Source: Clostridiales bacterium
GTDB taxonomy: Bacteria; Bacillota; Clostridia; Oscillospirales; Butyricicoccaceae
DNA length: 24,444 bases
Direction: 5' to 3'
Assembly (NCBI GenBank): GCA_019421385.1
Contig: JAHZFK010000027.1
Span: 9,946-34,389, forward strand
Part shown: positions 15,186 to 22,621 of the stretch, piece after piece
Numbering within the stretch: position 1 is the stretch's first letter
Layout of the letters: every line of letters starts with the position of its first letter
Translations under genes and position numbers: made by a program
Notes under the pieces: generated by a model
Seen by the model: only the letters and a program-made list of their open reading frames with translations
Database searches by the model: none
What the model was told of the DNA's origin: nothing

Positions 15186-15967
15186 ATCAGTCCCCACTCA
15201 GCGAATTTTTCAAAGCCGCCGATGCGGTCAATGAAGGTCCTCGCTGTTTCTACGATTCTTTCGTATGGAATATCGTCAACGGCATCATCACCGATGGCGC
15301 AGACGAGTTCGACCGGCGCTCCGGTTTCCTGCGCCTTGAGCCATGCATAAATGTTGACGCTGACGTCGGCTTTGGAGAGGTCCTTGCCATGCAGACCACC
15401 GCCTGTCACGGAGTCGCCCATATCAGAGCCGAGCTTACGGTTTGTTGCTCCGGTATCAACATCTGTGCCGCCGGTCCAATCACCGAGCGGATTGATCTGG
15501 GCTTCCGGATAGGTCTCACACAGATGATAGGTCTTGGCGTTGCTCTGGCAGATGATCAGGCGGGCTTCATCAAGAATGTACTTCCCATCACATCCGTAGG
15601 TTTCATATATTTGTTTTGCGATAGCCGTCAGAGCTTTCTGCTCTTCGGTCACAGGCATTCCCTTGAAGATGCCGTTGTCGTCACAGCGAATGCTGCCTGC
15701 CTGATTGTCCGCCAGATGCTTATCCTGCGGAACTTCGACATAATCCGTCAAAATACGATCACCAACGATGCGGTGTACGATAGCAGCAGCTTCTTCATCC
15801 GTAATATGAACAGAGGACTCTGAGATAATATGGCAGACGCCATGACCGATGAGGACTTCCACGGCTATTTTCGGATTGCTTTCTTTGTGGTACGCAAGGT
15901 CGACAAAAGCACCGGCAATGCGGTCGGCCACCTTGTCGGGATGCGCCGGATTTACTTTTTCATACAT
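15182..15967 (-). CDS. metK: Short phage-type S-adenosylmethionine synthetase
   Basis: A 261-residue protein, MYEKVNPAHPDKVADRIAGA, from ATG 15967, one base after the small terminase stop, with AAAGG upstream. It makes SAM from methionine and ATP in the cytoplasm. Family motifs: HPDKVADRIAGAFVD (ATP/methionine site) at the N-terminus, NGIFKGMPVTEEQKAL in place of the MFGYA-type loop, TGATNRKLGSDMG, and GGGLHGKDLSKADVSVN with the conserved Gly, Lys and Asp residues. Cellular MetK is about 380-400 residues, so this is a reduced form. The frame is intact. It sits directly before the DNA methyltransferase with overlapping start/stop, suggesting the two work together. Confidence 0.9.
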   Translation of the reverse strand: MYEKVNPAHPDKVADRIAGAFVDLAYHKESNPKIAVEVLIGHGVCHIISESSVHITDEEAAAIVHRIVGDRILTDYVEVPQDKHLADNQAGSIRCDDNGIFKGMPVTEEQKALTAIAKQIYETYGCDGKYILDEARLIICQSNAKTYHLCETYPEAQINPLGDWTGGTDVDTGATNRKLGSDMGDSVTGGGLHGKDLSKADVSVNIYAWLKAQETGAPVELVCAIGDDAVDDIPYERIVETARTFIDRIGGFEKFAEWGLI

Positions 15968-15968
15968 A

Positions 15969-16511
15969 TCAGTTTCCTTTACGAGCAGTGAGCAGCCGCT
16001 CCATAACGTCATCCTGCGGAGAGATGCCGCCATATTCCGTCATGCAGTTTTCCCGGACGATCTGGAAAATTTCTCCCCAGATGCGGTTCGACTGCGTCAT
16101 ATATTTATCCGCGATAGCAACATACGGTGACTGAATGGCTGCGCCGGTAGTCGGGTGTTTCGCTAAAAAGCCAAACTCAGAGGTTGCTGCCTCACACTGA
16201 ATCCATCTCGCAGAGGCCATTGCGTAACGTTCGATCATCTGCGGGGAGATAAGGTGAGAGCAGCCTCGGTCATTCAGCCACTTCCACGTGGCCTCGTATA
16301 TTTCCGCAGCACAAAGCTGCGTCCCGTCCTTTTGTGGCGCGGACAGGAATTCAGACGGCTTTGGCATCGCCTCTCCGTCAAGGTCAGCAGCCTTGCTGTC
16401 AAAGTCGATGACGGTTAGTTTTCGTTTTCCCGGATTACCGGCAGCAATCTTCTCTGCGATAGGCTTCTTCGGCCTGCCGCCGCTACCGGGTTTCGGTCCT
16501 CGCTGTCCCAT
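15969..16511 (-). CDS. terS: Terminase small subunit (P27 type)
   Basis: A 180-residue DNA-recognition subunit starting MGQRGPKPGSGGRPKKPIAE at ATG 16511 behind AAGGAGGTG. The basic, Gly/Pro-rich N-terminus followed by AAGNPGKRKL, the helix AAEIYEATWKWLNDRG, MIERYAMASARWIQCEA and IWGEIFQIVREN is the P27-family layout. It binds the packaging initiation site and loads the large subunit. Unusually, its large partner is not adjacent: about 4.2 kb with metK, the methyltransferase and small genes separate them. The HNH gene upstream is a usual neighbour. Confidence 0.9.
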   Translation of the reverse strand: MGQRGPKPGSGGRPKKPIAEKIAAGNPGKRKLTVIDFDSKAADLDGEAMPKPSEFLSAPQKDGTQLCAAEIYEATWKWLNDRGCSHLISPQMIERYAMASARWIQCEAATSEFGFLAKHPTTGAAIQSPYVAIADKYMTQSNRIWGEIFQIVRENCMTEYGGISPQDDVMERLLTARKGN

Positions 16512-16623
16512 ATTTCACACCTCCTTGTCGGGCAGGGGCTATTCCCTCAAAAACTTACGCGAATTTGCACGCGAAGGCCCACGCCCGTTGTCCGGAGGAT
16601 CAGTCGTAGAGATTTCGACCGCC
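16512..16623. other. 112-base gap between HNH and small terminase, candidate packaging site
   Basis: No open frame of note. It holds two direct ACGCGAA repeats (16557-16563 and 16569-16575, 12-base period) and a GC-rich stretch around 16576-16600. In cos phages with an HNH gene beside the terminase, the cut site lies in this area, so this is a candidate cos/TerS-binding region. This is inference. Confidence 0.35.
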
Positions 16624-16992
16624 CTACCCGGTTGGGTGATTGTGCCAGCGATCACCACGTTCCGCATGAATTCTTGCGTGGCAGCTTTTGCAAAGAGCGA
16701 TCAGATTTGACGCATCATGCGTACCGCCTTCAGCAAGAGGTAGCTTGTGGTGGACCTCCTCGGTGGGAACGTAGAGCCCGCGCTCAAGACACAGCTCACA
16801 CAGCGGGTGTTGGGAGACGTAGCGGTCCCGGATGCGTTTCCATGCGCGTCCGTACCTGCGCTTGGTCTCAGAGCTGCGGTCATATTTTTCATAGCGTGCG
16901 TTTTCCTGTTTCTCATGCACAGGGCAGTATCTTCCGTCAGTCAGGTTGGGACAACCGGGAAAGGAGCATGGTCGCTTTGGTTTCCTTGGCAT
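16624..16992 (-). CDS. HNH endonuclease
   Basis: A 122-residue protein, MPRKPKRPCSFPGCPNLTDG, with ATG 16992 after GTGAGGTGAAACA. An N-terminal zinc knuckle (CSFPGCPNLTDGRYCPVH) precedes a basic helix (KRRYGRAWKRIRDRYVSQHP) and a CELC zinc pair. The HNH core is VHHKLPLAEGGTHDASNLIA followed by LCKSCHARIH. Phage HNH proteins next to terminase genes (HK97 gp74 type) assist specific cleavage of the packaging site. Here the gene is first in the late operon after the terminator at 17021, immediately before terS, which fits that role. TAG is its stop, so TAG is read as stop in this genome. Confidence 0.93.
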   Translation of the reverse strand: MPRKPKRPCSFPGCPNLTDGRYCPVHEKQENARYEKYDRSSETKRRYGRAWKRIRDRYVSQHPLCELCLERGLYVPTEEVHHKLPLAEGGTHDASNLIALCKSCHARIHAERGDRWHNHPTG

Positions 16993-17020
16993 TGTTTCAC
17001 CTCACTTTCGCGCATAAGAA

Positions 17021-17052
17021 AAGCCCTGCAGGAGCGGGCTCCCACAAGGCTT
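17021..17052 (-). terminator. Rho-independent terminator between early and late modules
   Basis: The minus strand forms a 14-bp stem, AAGCCTTGTGGGAG (17052-17039) with CTCCTGCAGGGCTT (17034-17021) including three G-T wobbles, a CCCG loop, then TTCTTATG. It follows the last replication-module gene (stop 17101) and precedes the HNH gene. Confidence 0.75.
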
Positions 17053-17072
17053 CCGTATGTTTTACTTTGTCC

Positions 17073-17090
17073 ATCATAATACTATCATAA
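17073..17090. repeat. Direct repeat ATCATAA x2, 11-base period
   Basis: Plus strand ATCATAA at 17073-17079 and 17084-17090; on the minus strand TTATGAT...TTATGAT, each containing TATGAT (one mismatch from a -10 box). It lies just after the DUF1492 gene and before the terminator. Spacing of one helical turn suggests a protein-binding site; this is inference. Confidence 0.4.
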
Positions 17091-17100
17091 GAGGCGACTC

Positions 17101-17526
17101 TCATTCTCTCTCATTTACTCTCATGATGGCAGCAACACAGGAAAGTGCTGTATCGTGCATCCGGTAAATATGCTGGATGCTGTAATGCATTTCCACCGCA
17201 ATCTTCTCCCACGAGAGGAAGCAGAGGTAGCGCTTCTCCAGCAGGGTTTGCAGTTCAACATCGGAAACGGCATGGATCGTGGCCATTATTTCCTTCTTCA
17301 GCTCTACCAGATTTTCCACATCGCGTTTCAGGCTTTCCTCAACCTCGATGATCTTCAATACGGCACGTTCCACCTTGGAACCACCGCGATTCGGGTTTCT
17401 GGGCATGTCGCTGTAAACGACGGTACAGGATGTGGCCAGTTCGTTTAAGGATTCAATCTGTTGGAGCTTGGACTTAATCCGCATATCCAGCGTTCGTGCC
17501 TGTGATAAATATTCTTTAGCAGTCAT
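17101..17526 (-). CDS. DUF1492-like transcriptional regulator (sigma region 4-like)
   Basis: A 141-residue protein, MTAKEYLSQARTLDMRIKSK, with ATG 17526 overlapping the upstream stop by 11 bases. The first 90 residues are a long helical region (KLQQIESLNELATS, SDMPRNPNRGGSKVERAVLK). The C-terminus is a sigma-70 region 4-like helix-turn-helix: LLEKRYLCFLSWEKIAVEMH, then YSIQHIYRMHDTAL. DUF1492/ArpU-type proteins sit at the end of early modules and are thought to switch on late transcription. Its position directly before the terminator and packaging genes fits this. The regulatory role is inferred from family and place. Confidence 0.85.
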   Translation of the reverse strand: MTAKEYLSQARTLDMRIKSKLQQIESLNELATSCTVVYSDMPRNPNRGGSKVERAVLKIIEVEESLKRDVENLVELKKEIMATIHAVSDVELQTLLEKRYLCFLSWEKIAVEMHYSIQHIYRMHDTALSCVAAIMRVNERE

Positions 17527-17764
17527 TTCGCTTCTCCTTCCGCAGCTTTTTGATGAGATACTCCGGATCGACTTTTGAAAGAACACCAAACCAGCCGGAG
17601 CGGAAGAAACGCTCGATTTCTGCAAGCTCCTGCTCATCATCGGTAAGCCGGTAGTCTTTGACCGCCTGCAGGATGATGGCATTTGCCATATTCTCGTATG
17701 GGTCCAAAGTCTCACCTCCGAATATGTGATCCTCGGATTGACTCTGATTTGCATGGATTGTCAT
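17516..17764 (-). CDS. Small conserved phage protein of unknown function
   Basis: An 82-residue protein, MTIHANQSQSEDHIFGGETL, whose ATG at 17764 overlaps the helicase stop in AAATGACA. The core (DPYENMANAIILQAVKDYRL, then EIERFFRSGWFGVLSKVDPE and YLIKKLRKE) resembles a small helical protein regularly found just before DUF1492 regulators in Firmicutes phages. No named domain is recognised. The frame is intact, and translation is probably coupled to both neighbours. Confidence 0.75.
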   Translation of the reverse strand: MTIHANQSQSEDHIFGGETLDPYENMANAIILQAVKDYRLTDDEQELAEIERFFRSGWFGVLSKVDPEYLIKKLRKEKRNDC

Positions 17765-19106
17765 TTAAAAAGCTCGGCCTTCACAGCGGCAATGAGACTG
17801 TTCTGGGTTTTCTCCTTGCTCTGCAGGGCTCTTAAAATGTGGTTATCGACAGTTCCGTCCGTAATAATGTGATGAATGACCACGGTTTCGGATTGTCCCT
17901 GTCTCCAAAGACGGGCATTGGTCTGCTGATACAATTCCAGCGACCATGTGAGGCCAAACCAGATAAGGGTGGAGCCGCCTGCCTGCAGGTTAAGGCCATG
18001 ACCGGCAGAAGCGGGGTGGATAACAGCTACCGGGATTTTTCCGGCATTCCAGTCGCGGATATCGGCAGAAGTCTTAATCTCGCGGACCTTAAAATGAGCC
18101 TTGATACGCTCAAGATCATGCTTGAACCAGTAAGCCACCAGCACCGGCTTGCCGTTTGCGCCTTCGATCAGATCTTCCAGTGCGTCCAGCTTCTGGTCAT
18201 GTAGCCGGATCGGTTGTCCGTCATCGTCGTAAATAGCGCCATTGGCCATCTGCAGGAGTTTGCCGGAGAGGACAGCGGCATTAGCAACGGTGATATCCGC
18301 TTCCGGGAGCTGTAATACCAAGGTCTGACGTAATTCATCGTAGCGTTCAGCCTCATCGTCGGATAATTCCACCACGCAGTTGTTCATCACGAGTTCCGGC
18401 ATTTTCAAATGGTCGGAAGCCTTCATGGAAATGGTGATGTCGGAGATTTTCTGATAGATCGCCTCGTCAGCACCGGGAAGGAGTCGATAGGAGTAAATGA
18501 TCTGGCCGTTTCGCTTATCCGGTGTGAAGTAGTTGTTTCTGTACATCCCGATAAAGCGACCAAGGCGCTGTCCCATGTCCAGAATTTTGAATTCTGCCCA
18601 CAGATCCATCAGACCATTTGCGGAAGGGGTACCGGTAAGGCCCACAATGCGCCTGATCCGTGGCCGTACCTTCATAAGTGACTTGAACCGTTTTGACTGG
18701 TGGCTTTTGAAAGAAGAAAGCTCATCCACAATAACGGTATCGAAGTCAAAGGGCAGCCGCTTTGTTCTATGAGCCACTGAACGTTCTCGCGGTTGATGAT
18801 ATAGATGTCAGCATCTCGCATCAGGGCTGCTTTTCTTTCCTTTTCTGTACCGACCGCCACGGAGTAGGTCAGTAGCTGCAGATGATCCCATTTTTCAATC
18901 TCGGCAGGCCAAGTATCGCGGGCCACGCGGAGAGGTGCGATCACCAGCACCTTGTGTGCCTCGAAGCTGTCAAACAGAAGGTCCAGAAGGGCCGTCAGCG
19001 TGATCGCCGTCTTGCCAAGGCCCATATCCAGCAGGACCGCCGCAATGGGGTGTGTCTCGATATAGTCCGTAGCATATTGCTGATAATCATGGGGTACATA
19101 TTTCAT
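17761..19106 (-). pseudogene. SNF2-family DEAD-like helicase, frameshifted between motifs I and II
   Basis: The natural start is ATG 19106 behind GGAGGGATCCTTG (MKYVPHDYQQYATDYIETHP). The N-terminal frame carries Walker A, LLDMGLGKTAITL (GLGKT at 29-33), and reads to NRENVQWLIEQSG before drifting into nonsense and stopping at 18672. The rest lies in another frame from about 18765 to 17761: LPFDFDTVIVDELSSFKSH (motif II), RIVGLTGTPSANGLMDLW (motif III), then HPASAGHGLNLQAG and NARLWRQGQSETVVIHH (motifs V-VI). One missing base near 18760 explains the break and would restore about 448 residues, the usual length. No slippery heptamer is visible there. The role would be DNA unwinding or remodelling in phage replication. 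Confidence 0.88.
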
Positions 19107-19368
19107 CAAGGATCCCTCCAATCTGGCTGGAGTCATCCAGCACATAAACTCGAAAGCCAAGCTGCCGCAGCATCCGGTGTCTCGCTTCCTGCAAAGGGTG
19201 CGGGGCCTTGCCAGGAGCCTTGACCTCCACAAAGGTCATACGGCCACCCGGCATCAGTACGATCCGATCCGGCATGCCATCAAAGCCCGGACTCGTGAAT
19301 TTCGGTGCCAGACCGCCACGGGCCTTAACTGCGTCAGCAAGTTTTTTCTCTATTGTCTTTTCTCGCAT
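19087..19368 (-). CDS. VRR-NUC domain nuclease
   Basis: A 93-residue single-domain protein, MREKTIEKKLADAVKARGGL, with ATG 19368 behind GAAAGGA. It shows the VRR-NUC pattern: N-terminal Glu helix (EKKLADAVK), Lys/Phe in APKFTSPGFDGMPDRIVLMPGG with the catalytic Asp, the FVEVKAPGK strand with Glu and Lys, then Gln in HPLQEARHRML. This PD-(D/E)XK-like fold is a structure-specific or Holliday-junction type nuclease and usually sits with the SNF2 helicase in phages. Its end overlaps the helicase start by 20 bases. Length and frame are intact. Confidence 0.9.
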   Translation of the reverse strand: MREKTIEKKLADAVKARGGLAPKFTSPGFDGMPDRIVLMPGGRMTFVEVKAPGKAPHPLQEARHRMLRQLGFRVYVLDDSSQIGGILDEICTP

Positions 19369-19511
19369 ATTTGTCCTTTCGTCAGGCCGTTAAATCGGGA
19401 AGGTGCAAGGTGTATCAATGCCGTTTACTGAACTTTTTCTTAGGCTCAAAAAATATGGTGCTAAGAGAATTTTTGTATAAGACCTTGATACACTTTGTCA
19501 TGTCCCGGTTA
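19369..19511. other. 143-base non-coding gap with an inverted repeat, between primase and VRR-NUC
   Basis: The longest gap in the replication module; it is AT-rich and without a supported gene. It contains two 13-base arms in inverted orientation, CAAGGTGTATCAA (19406-19418) and TTGATACACTTTG (19485-19497), matching at 12 of 13 positions, and the VRR-NUC ribosome binding site at its left end. Confidence 0.5.
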
Positions 19512-21786
19512 TCAGGTCAGAAAATCATCAAAATCGCCGTCGTCCTTCTTCAGGCACAGGCCCTTAAAGAAGCGCTTCCTCTTGACTGTAATCCGCTCAT
19601 ATCCGGCATTCTCCAAAGCAAAGTAGAAGTCTGCGGTGCTGCGGACATACTCGTTCGTATCAAGGCAGTAATTCCGATACGCCTGATACAGCACCGAGGA
19701 ACTTTCTTTATACTCCGATCCGACATCGCATTTATCCTCAATGAAGTGTCCGAACCAGTCATTTTGGGCGCGGTATTCATCAATGGCTTTCTGTACGCAG
19801 GCCGGGACCGGGATTTTGTAATCAAGAGCAATGACCTTTTTGGCACCTTCGATCACCCACGCGAGGATACTTTCACCGGCATTGGCATAGAGGTATTCCG
19901 CGTAGTTTTTCTTATCACCGGCACCTTCGATCTTGGCGTCAAACGGGATTACAATGAGCCTGCGCCAGATACCATCGTCGGAGGCGCTGACACGCGGCAG
20001 GTGGTTTGTATAGAGCACCAGCGTGTTAGGGTGTAAATGAGAACGGGTCCTTATATTTCTTCTCTGCAAACATGTCATCAGTTGAGCAGAGCTGTTTGAC
20101 GGTGGAATCGTTAAGACGCGCACCTTCCTGCATCTCGGCTGCGATCAGGAGCCGTTTGCCCTTGGCCTCGGCCAGTTCCGGCTTGATGTTCCTGCGGCAG
20201 CCGACCGTCAGGGTATCTGCGGAGATGTTGCCGCTATATAAGCCAAGCACACGAGAGATAGAATTCCAGAAGGTGGATTTACCGTTGCGGCCTCCACCGT
20301 AAGCAATAATCAGAGCTTCCACATAGACCTTGCCGATGACGGCCAGCCCGCAGATCATCTGTACATAGTCGATCAGTTCCTGATTGCCGCAAAAGATCAG
20401 GTCGAGGCAATCCAGCCAGATCTGTTCACCCTTGTTGCTGGGAGAGACCGCCGTCATTTTGGTAATGAAATCGTCTGGCGAATGCTCCCTTGCACCGGCG
20501 AGGCCCTTACGAAGATCGTATGTGGCAGCAGGCGTACAGAGGGCAAAGCAATCCGCATCCAGATCACGCGGCGAGATTTCCAGCATCGGGTGCGATTCCT
20601 TTAAGGTCGCGGTGATGTATTTGGAGTCCCGGCGACGGAGCGCAAACGCCTGATATGCCTTGGCGGAGAGAAAGTCCTTGTAGGCTTCGAGCTGTTCATC
20701 GCTCATCAACTGTTCGGCCTTTGCCTTGCTGGTGCCGTCGAGAATGGTCTGGGCACCGCAGTCCTCCATCTTTTTGAGGGCATCCTGCATTTCCTTGGTG
20801 GCTTCCTTAAGCTGCCTGCGCGTCAGTTCATGAGCGACGGCCTGCGCACCGGGCTCCGTTTCTTTCCAGTAGTGTTCTGTATAACGGATGAAGTGGGTGG
20901 CCGGTGAATAGCGGAGTTCATTGGAGAAGTGCTTTGCCAGCACCTCAGCCTGTCCGACATCTGAGAAGTCTTCCGGCTTATAGCTGGTATCGTCGTTGTA
21001 AACATCGGGAGGAACATAGCCGTCCTGCGATGCCACGCGGGAGTAAAACTTCTGGGCGCTGCGCCATATGGTCTTGAGCTCACCATCCGAGAGCGGAGGA
21101 TTGCACTTGGCGGCTTCATCGAGAAAGCATTGATACGCCTCGTCGGTATCGCCATATTTCTTGATGACCTTTCCGGCAAAGCGGGACATGGTCGCGTTGC
21201 GGCTTCCTTCGGAAGTTACGCGGTCACTATACTGGCCGCCATCCATATCGTCATCAAAGGAATCCGCATCCTGCAGAAATTCAGTCAGGTTCATTGTGCC
21301 TTCGTGGATCTCCACCTCGGCGGTGGTGGTGCCGAAGAAGAACCGGGCCGCATCCAGCGCCTGCGTATCAAAATACGGGAAGATCGTGTTGACCAGCTTT
21401 TTCATATCGCTGTAGGCGGCAGCGTCGGTCATGAAGTCTATCGGAAACAGGATATGGAACTTCGGACGAGCAGGTTTGCCGTTCTTCTCACGGTTATGGA
21501 ATCGGCTGTAATGGACTGCAAAACTGACGCCGGGAAAGGCAGCGGCCACATCGTCCGGTGTGATCCAATCTGCCGGTTCCTCCGAATGATCGTTATCGCA
21601 GTCCACCGGCAGGCAGTCGCTGCCGATGAAGTTGTCGCCGTTGCGGTAGTTATTTTTGTATTCCGCGCATACATAGTCGTGGCAGATGGCGGCCTTCAGG
21701 CTGGCCTCATCTGTGACGTCATGCCGGTGCGGATAGGAGCAGTTACCGGGATTGCCGGAAATGTCCGCGCTGTAAAGGGTAAACAT
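19512..21786 (-). pseudogene. Primase / D5-type helicase, frameshifted in the helicase domain
   Basis: Start ATG 21786 (MFTLYSADISGNPGNCSYPH) overlaps the upstream stop by one base. The N-terminus looks like an archaeo-eukaryotic primase domain: VDCDND at 61-66 and KFHILFP at 109-115 as catalytic Asp pair and sxH-type motif. A D5-type region and a superfamily 3 helicase follow, with Walker A GGGRNGKST at 497-505 and RLLIAAEM as Walker B. The frame ends at TAA 20028-20026 after KYKDPFSFTP; the next frame continues NTLVLYTNHLPRVSASDDG then IWRRLIVIPF to 19512. A +1 shift at CCC TAA C restores 757 residues. Without it, sensor 1 (TNHLP) and the arginine finger are lost. It should prime and unwind DNA at the origin. 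Confidence 0.9.
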
Positions 21787-22112
21787 CAGTCGAACACCTC
21801 CTCAGCTTCCTCCTCCAGCACCTTGGTGATAAACTTCAGTGCGCGGATCATGGTTTCCAGTTCACAGTCGCCTCCGAGAACCACTTCAAAGCCCTCATCT
21901 GCATAGCGACCGAGCGGGTGCACCTGAATGTCGGTGCTGGCAGCATCCGCGATACGGAAATAGGTGCGTCCACCGTGGCCACTGTCGCCGCCCTTATAGC
22001 CGGTGGTGCCTGCTTCCACTTCGAGAATATTGGCACTGATGATATCGCGGCTGTAGGTTGTGATCTCTGTTCCGTCAGGTAAGACACGCTGGTTTTCTTT
22101 GATTTCAAACAT
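21786..22112 (-). CDS. Conserved phage protein of unknown function
   Basis: A 108-residue protein, MFEIKENQRVLPDGTEITTY, starting at ATG 22112 inside the end of the upstream gene and stopping on the primase start codon. It is beta-rich in the first 60 residues (TYSRDIISANILEVEAGTTG, then HGGRTYFRIADAASTDIQVH) and has an acidic C-terminal helix (CELETMIRALKFITKVLEEEAEEVFD). I recognise no named domain. Tight coupling to the primase suggests a replication-linked role, which is only inference. Confidence 0.75.
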   Translation of the reverse strand: MFEIKENQRVLPDGTEITTYSRDIISANILEVEAGTTGYKGGDSGHGGRTYFRIADAASTDIQVHPLGRYADEGFEVVLGGDCELETMIRALKFITKVLEEEAEEVFD

Positions 22113-22536
22113 CGATTTTCTCATCCAATTCTTCTGTGAAATAGCGCAGGCGGTAATTCTTCCAGCGTGCGCGTTTGATTTCTGCCGCCATGCCGTTTGA
22201 GATGCGTTCTCCAAATATCCAGACTTCCGAGCATTTGCTCATGATGGCGTTACCAAAGAAAAGTCCAAGCTCACGCTCGGCAGGATCGCCATCATTCAAG
22301 AATTGTGGGAACAACAGATGCGGTGCGATAGGGATACAGCCTTTCTCTACGGCAAAACGAGAGTATTTGCGGGCAGCGGCCACGTTCGCCTCGATATCTC
22401 CTGCATAGGGAGAGCAGATATAGACGATGGGCCTGAATGCCCGGAGCACTTTTTGCTCCTCGCGTTCAATGCCTGAGATAGCCTCGAATGCTGTGGGATC
22501 GACGTATCCTTCGCTGTTGTGAATATCAACACTCAT
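22105..22536 (-). CDS. DUF4406/DUF7768-like protein (nucleoside deoxyribosyltransferase-type fold)
   Basis: A 143-residue protein, MSVDIHNSEGYVDPTAFEAI, with ATG 22536 after AAAGGAGGCTCTTTTC. The core is a Rossmann-like fold typical of this family: VYICSPYAGDIEANVAAARK, YSRFAVEKGCIPIAPHLLFP, then GLFFGNAIMSKCSEVWIFGE and GMAAEIKRAR. The SPYAGD loop and the SNGMAAEI helix correspond to the substrate region of nucleoside 2-deoxyribosyltransferase-like proteins, so nucleotide metabolism or modification is possible but unproven. A strong hairpin lies immediately upstream of its ribosome binding site. Confidence 0.83.
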   Translation of the reverse strand: MSVDIHNSEGYVDPTAFEAISGIEREEQKVLRAFRPIVYICSPYAGDIEANVAAARKYSRFAVEKGCIPIAPHLLFPQFLNDGDPAERELGLFFGNAIMSKCSEVWIFGERISNGMAAEIKRARWKNYRLRYFTEELDEKIDV

Positions 22537-22556
22537 GAAAAGAGCCTCCTTTCCGG

Positions 22557-22605
22557 GCAGGCTGTCACCGCCCATTTCTACTTTCCACTGGAGGTGACAG
22601 CCTGC
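22557..22605 (-). promoter_or_regulatory. Perfect 13-bp stem-loop just upstream of the 22536 gene
   Basis: Arms GCAGGCTGTCACC (plus strand 22557-22569) and GGTGACAGCCTGC (22593-22605) are perfectly complementary, with a 23-base loop. On the minus-strand RNA it ends just before CCGGAAAGGAGG, the ribosome binding site of the next gene. No T run follows on the minus strand, so it is not a typical terminator for this operon; a short TTTT follows on the plus strand. Confidence 0.65.
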
Positions 22606-22621
22606 TTTTGACGAAGGAGGC

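Noticed and set aside
18740..18790. Programmed frameshift in the SNF2 helicase
   Set aside because: No X XXY YYZ heptamer, no stop-linked slip site and no downstream stem were found at the break.
19415..19501. 28-codon minus-strand frame in the gap after the primase (MTKCIKVLYKNSL)
   Set aside because: No proper ribosome binding site, short, low-complexity Lys-rich end; not supported as a gene.
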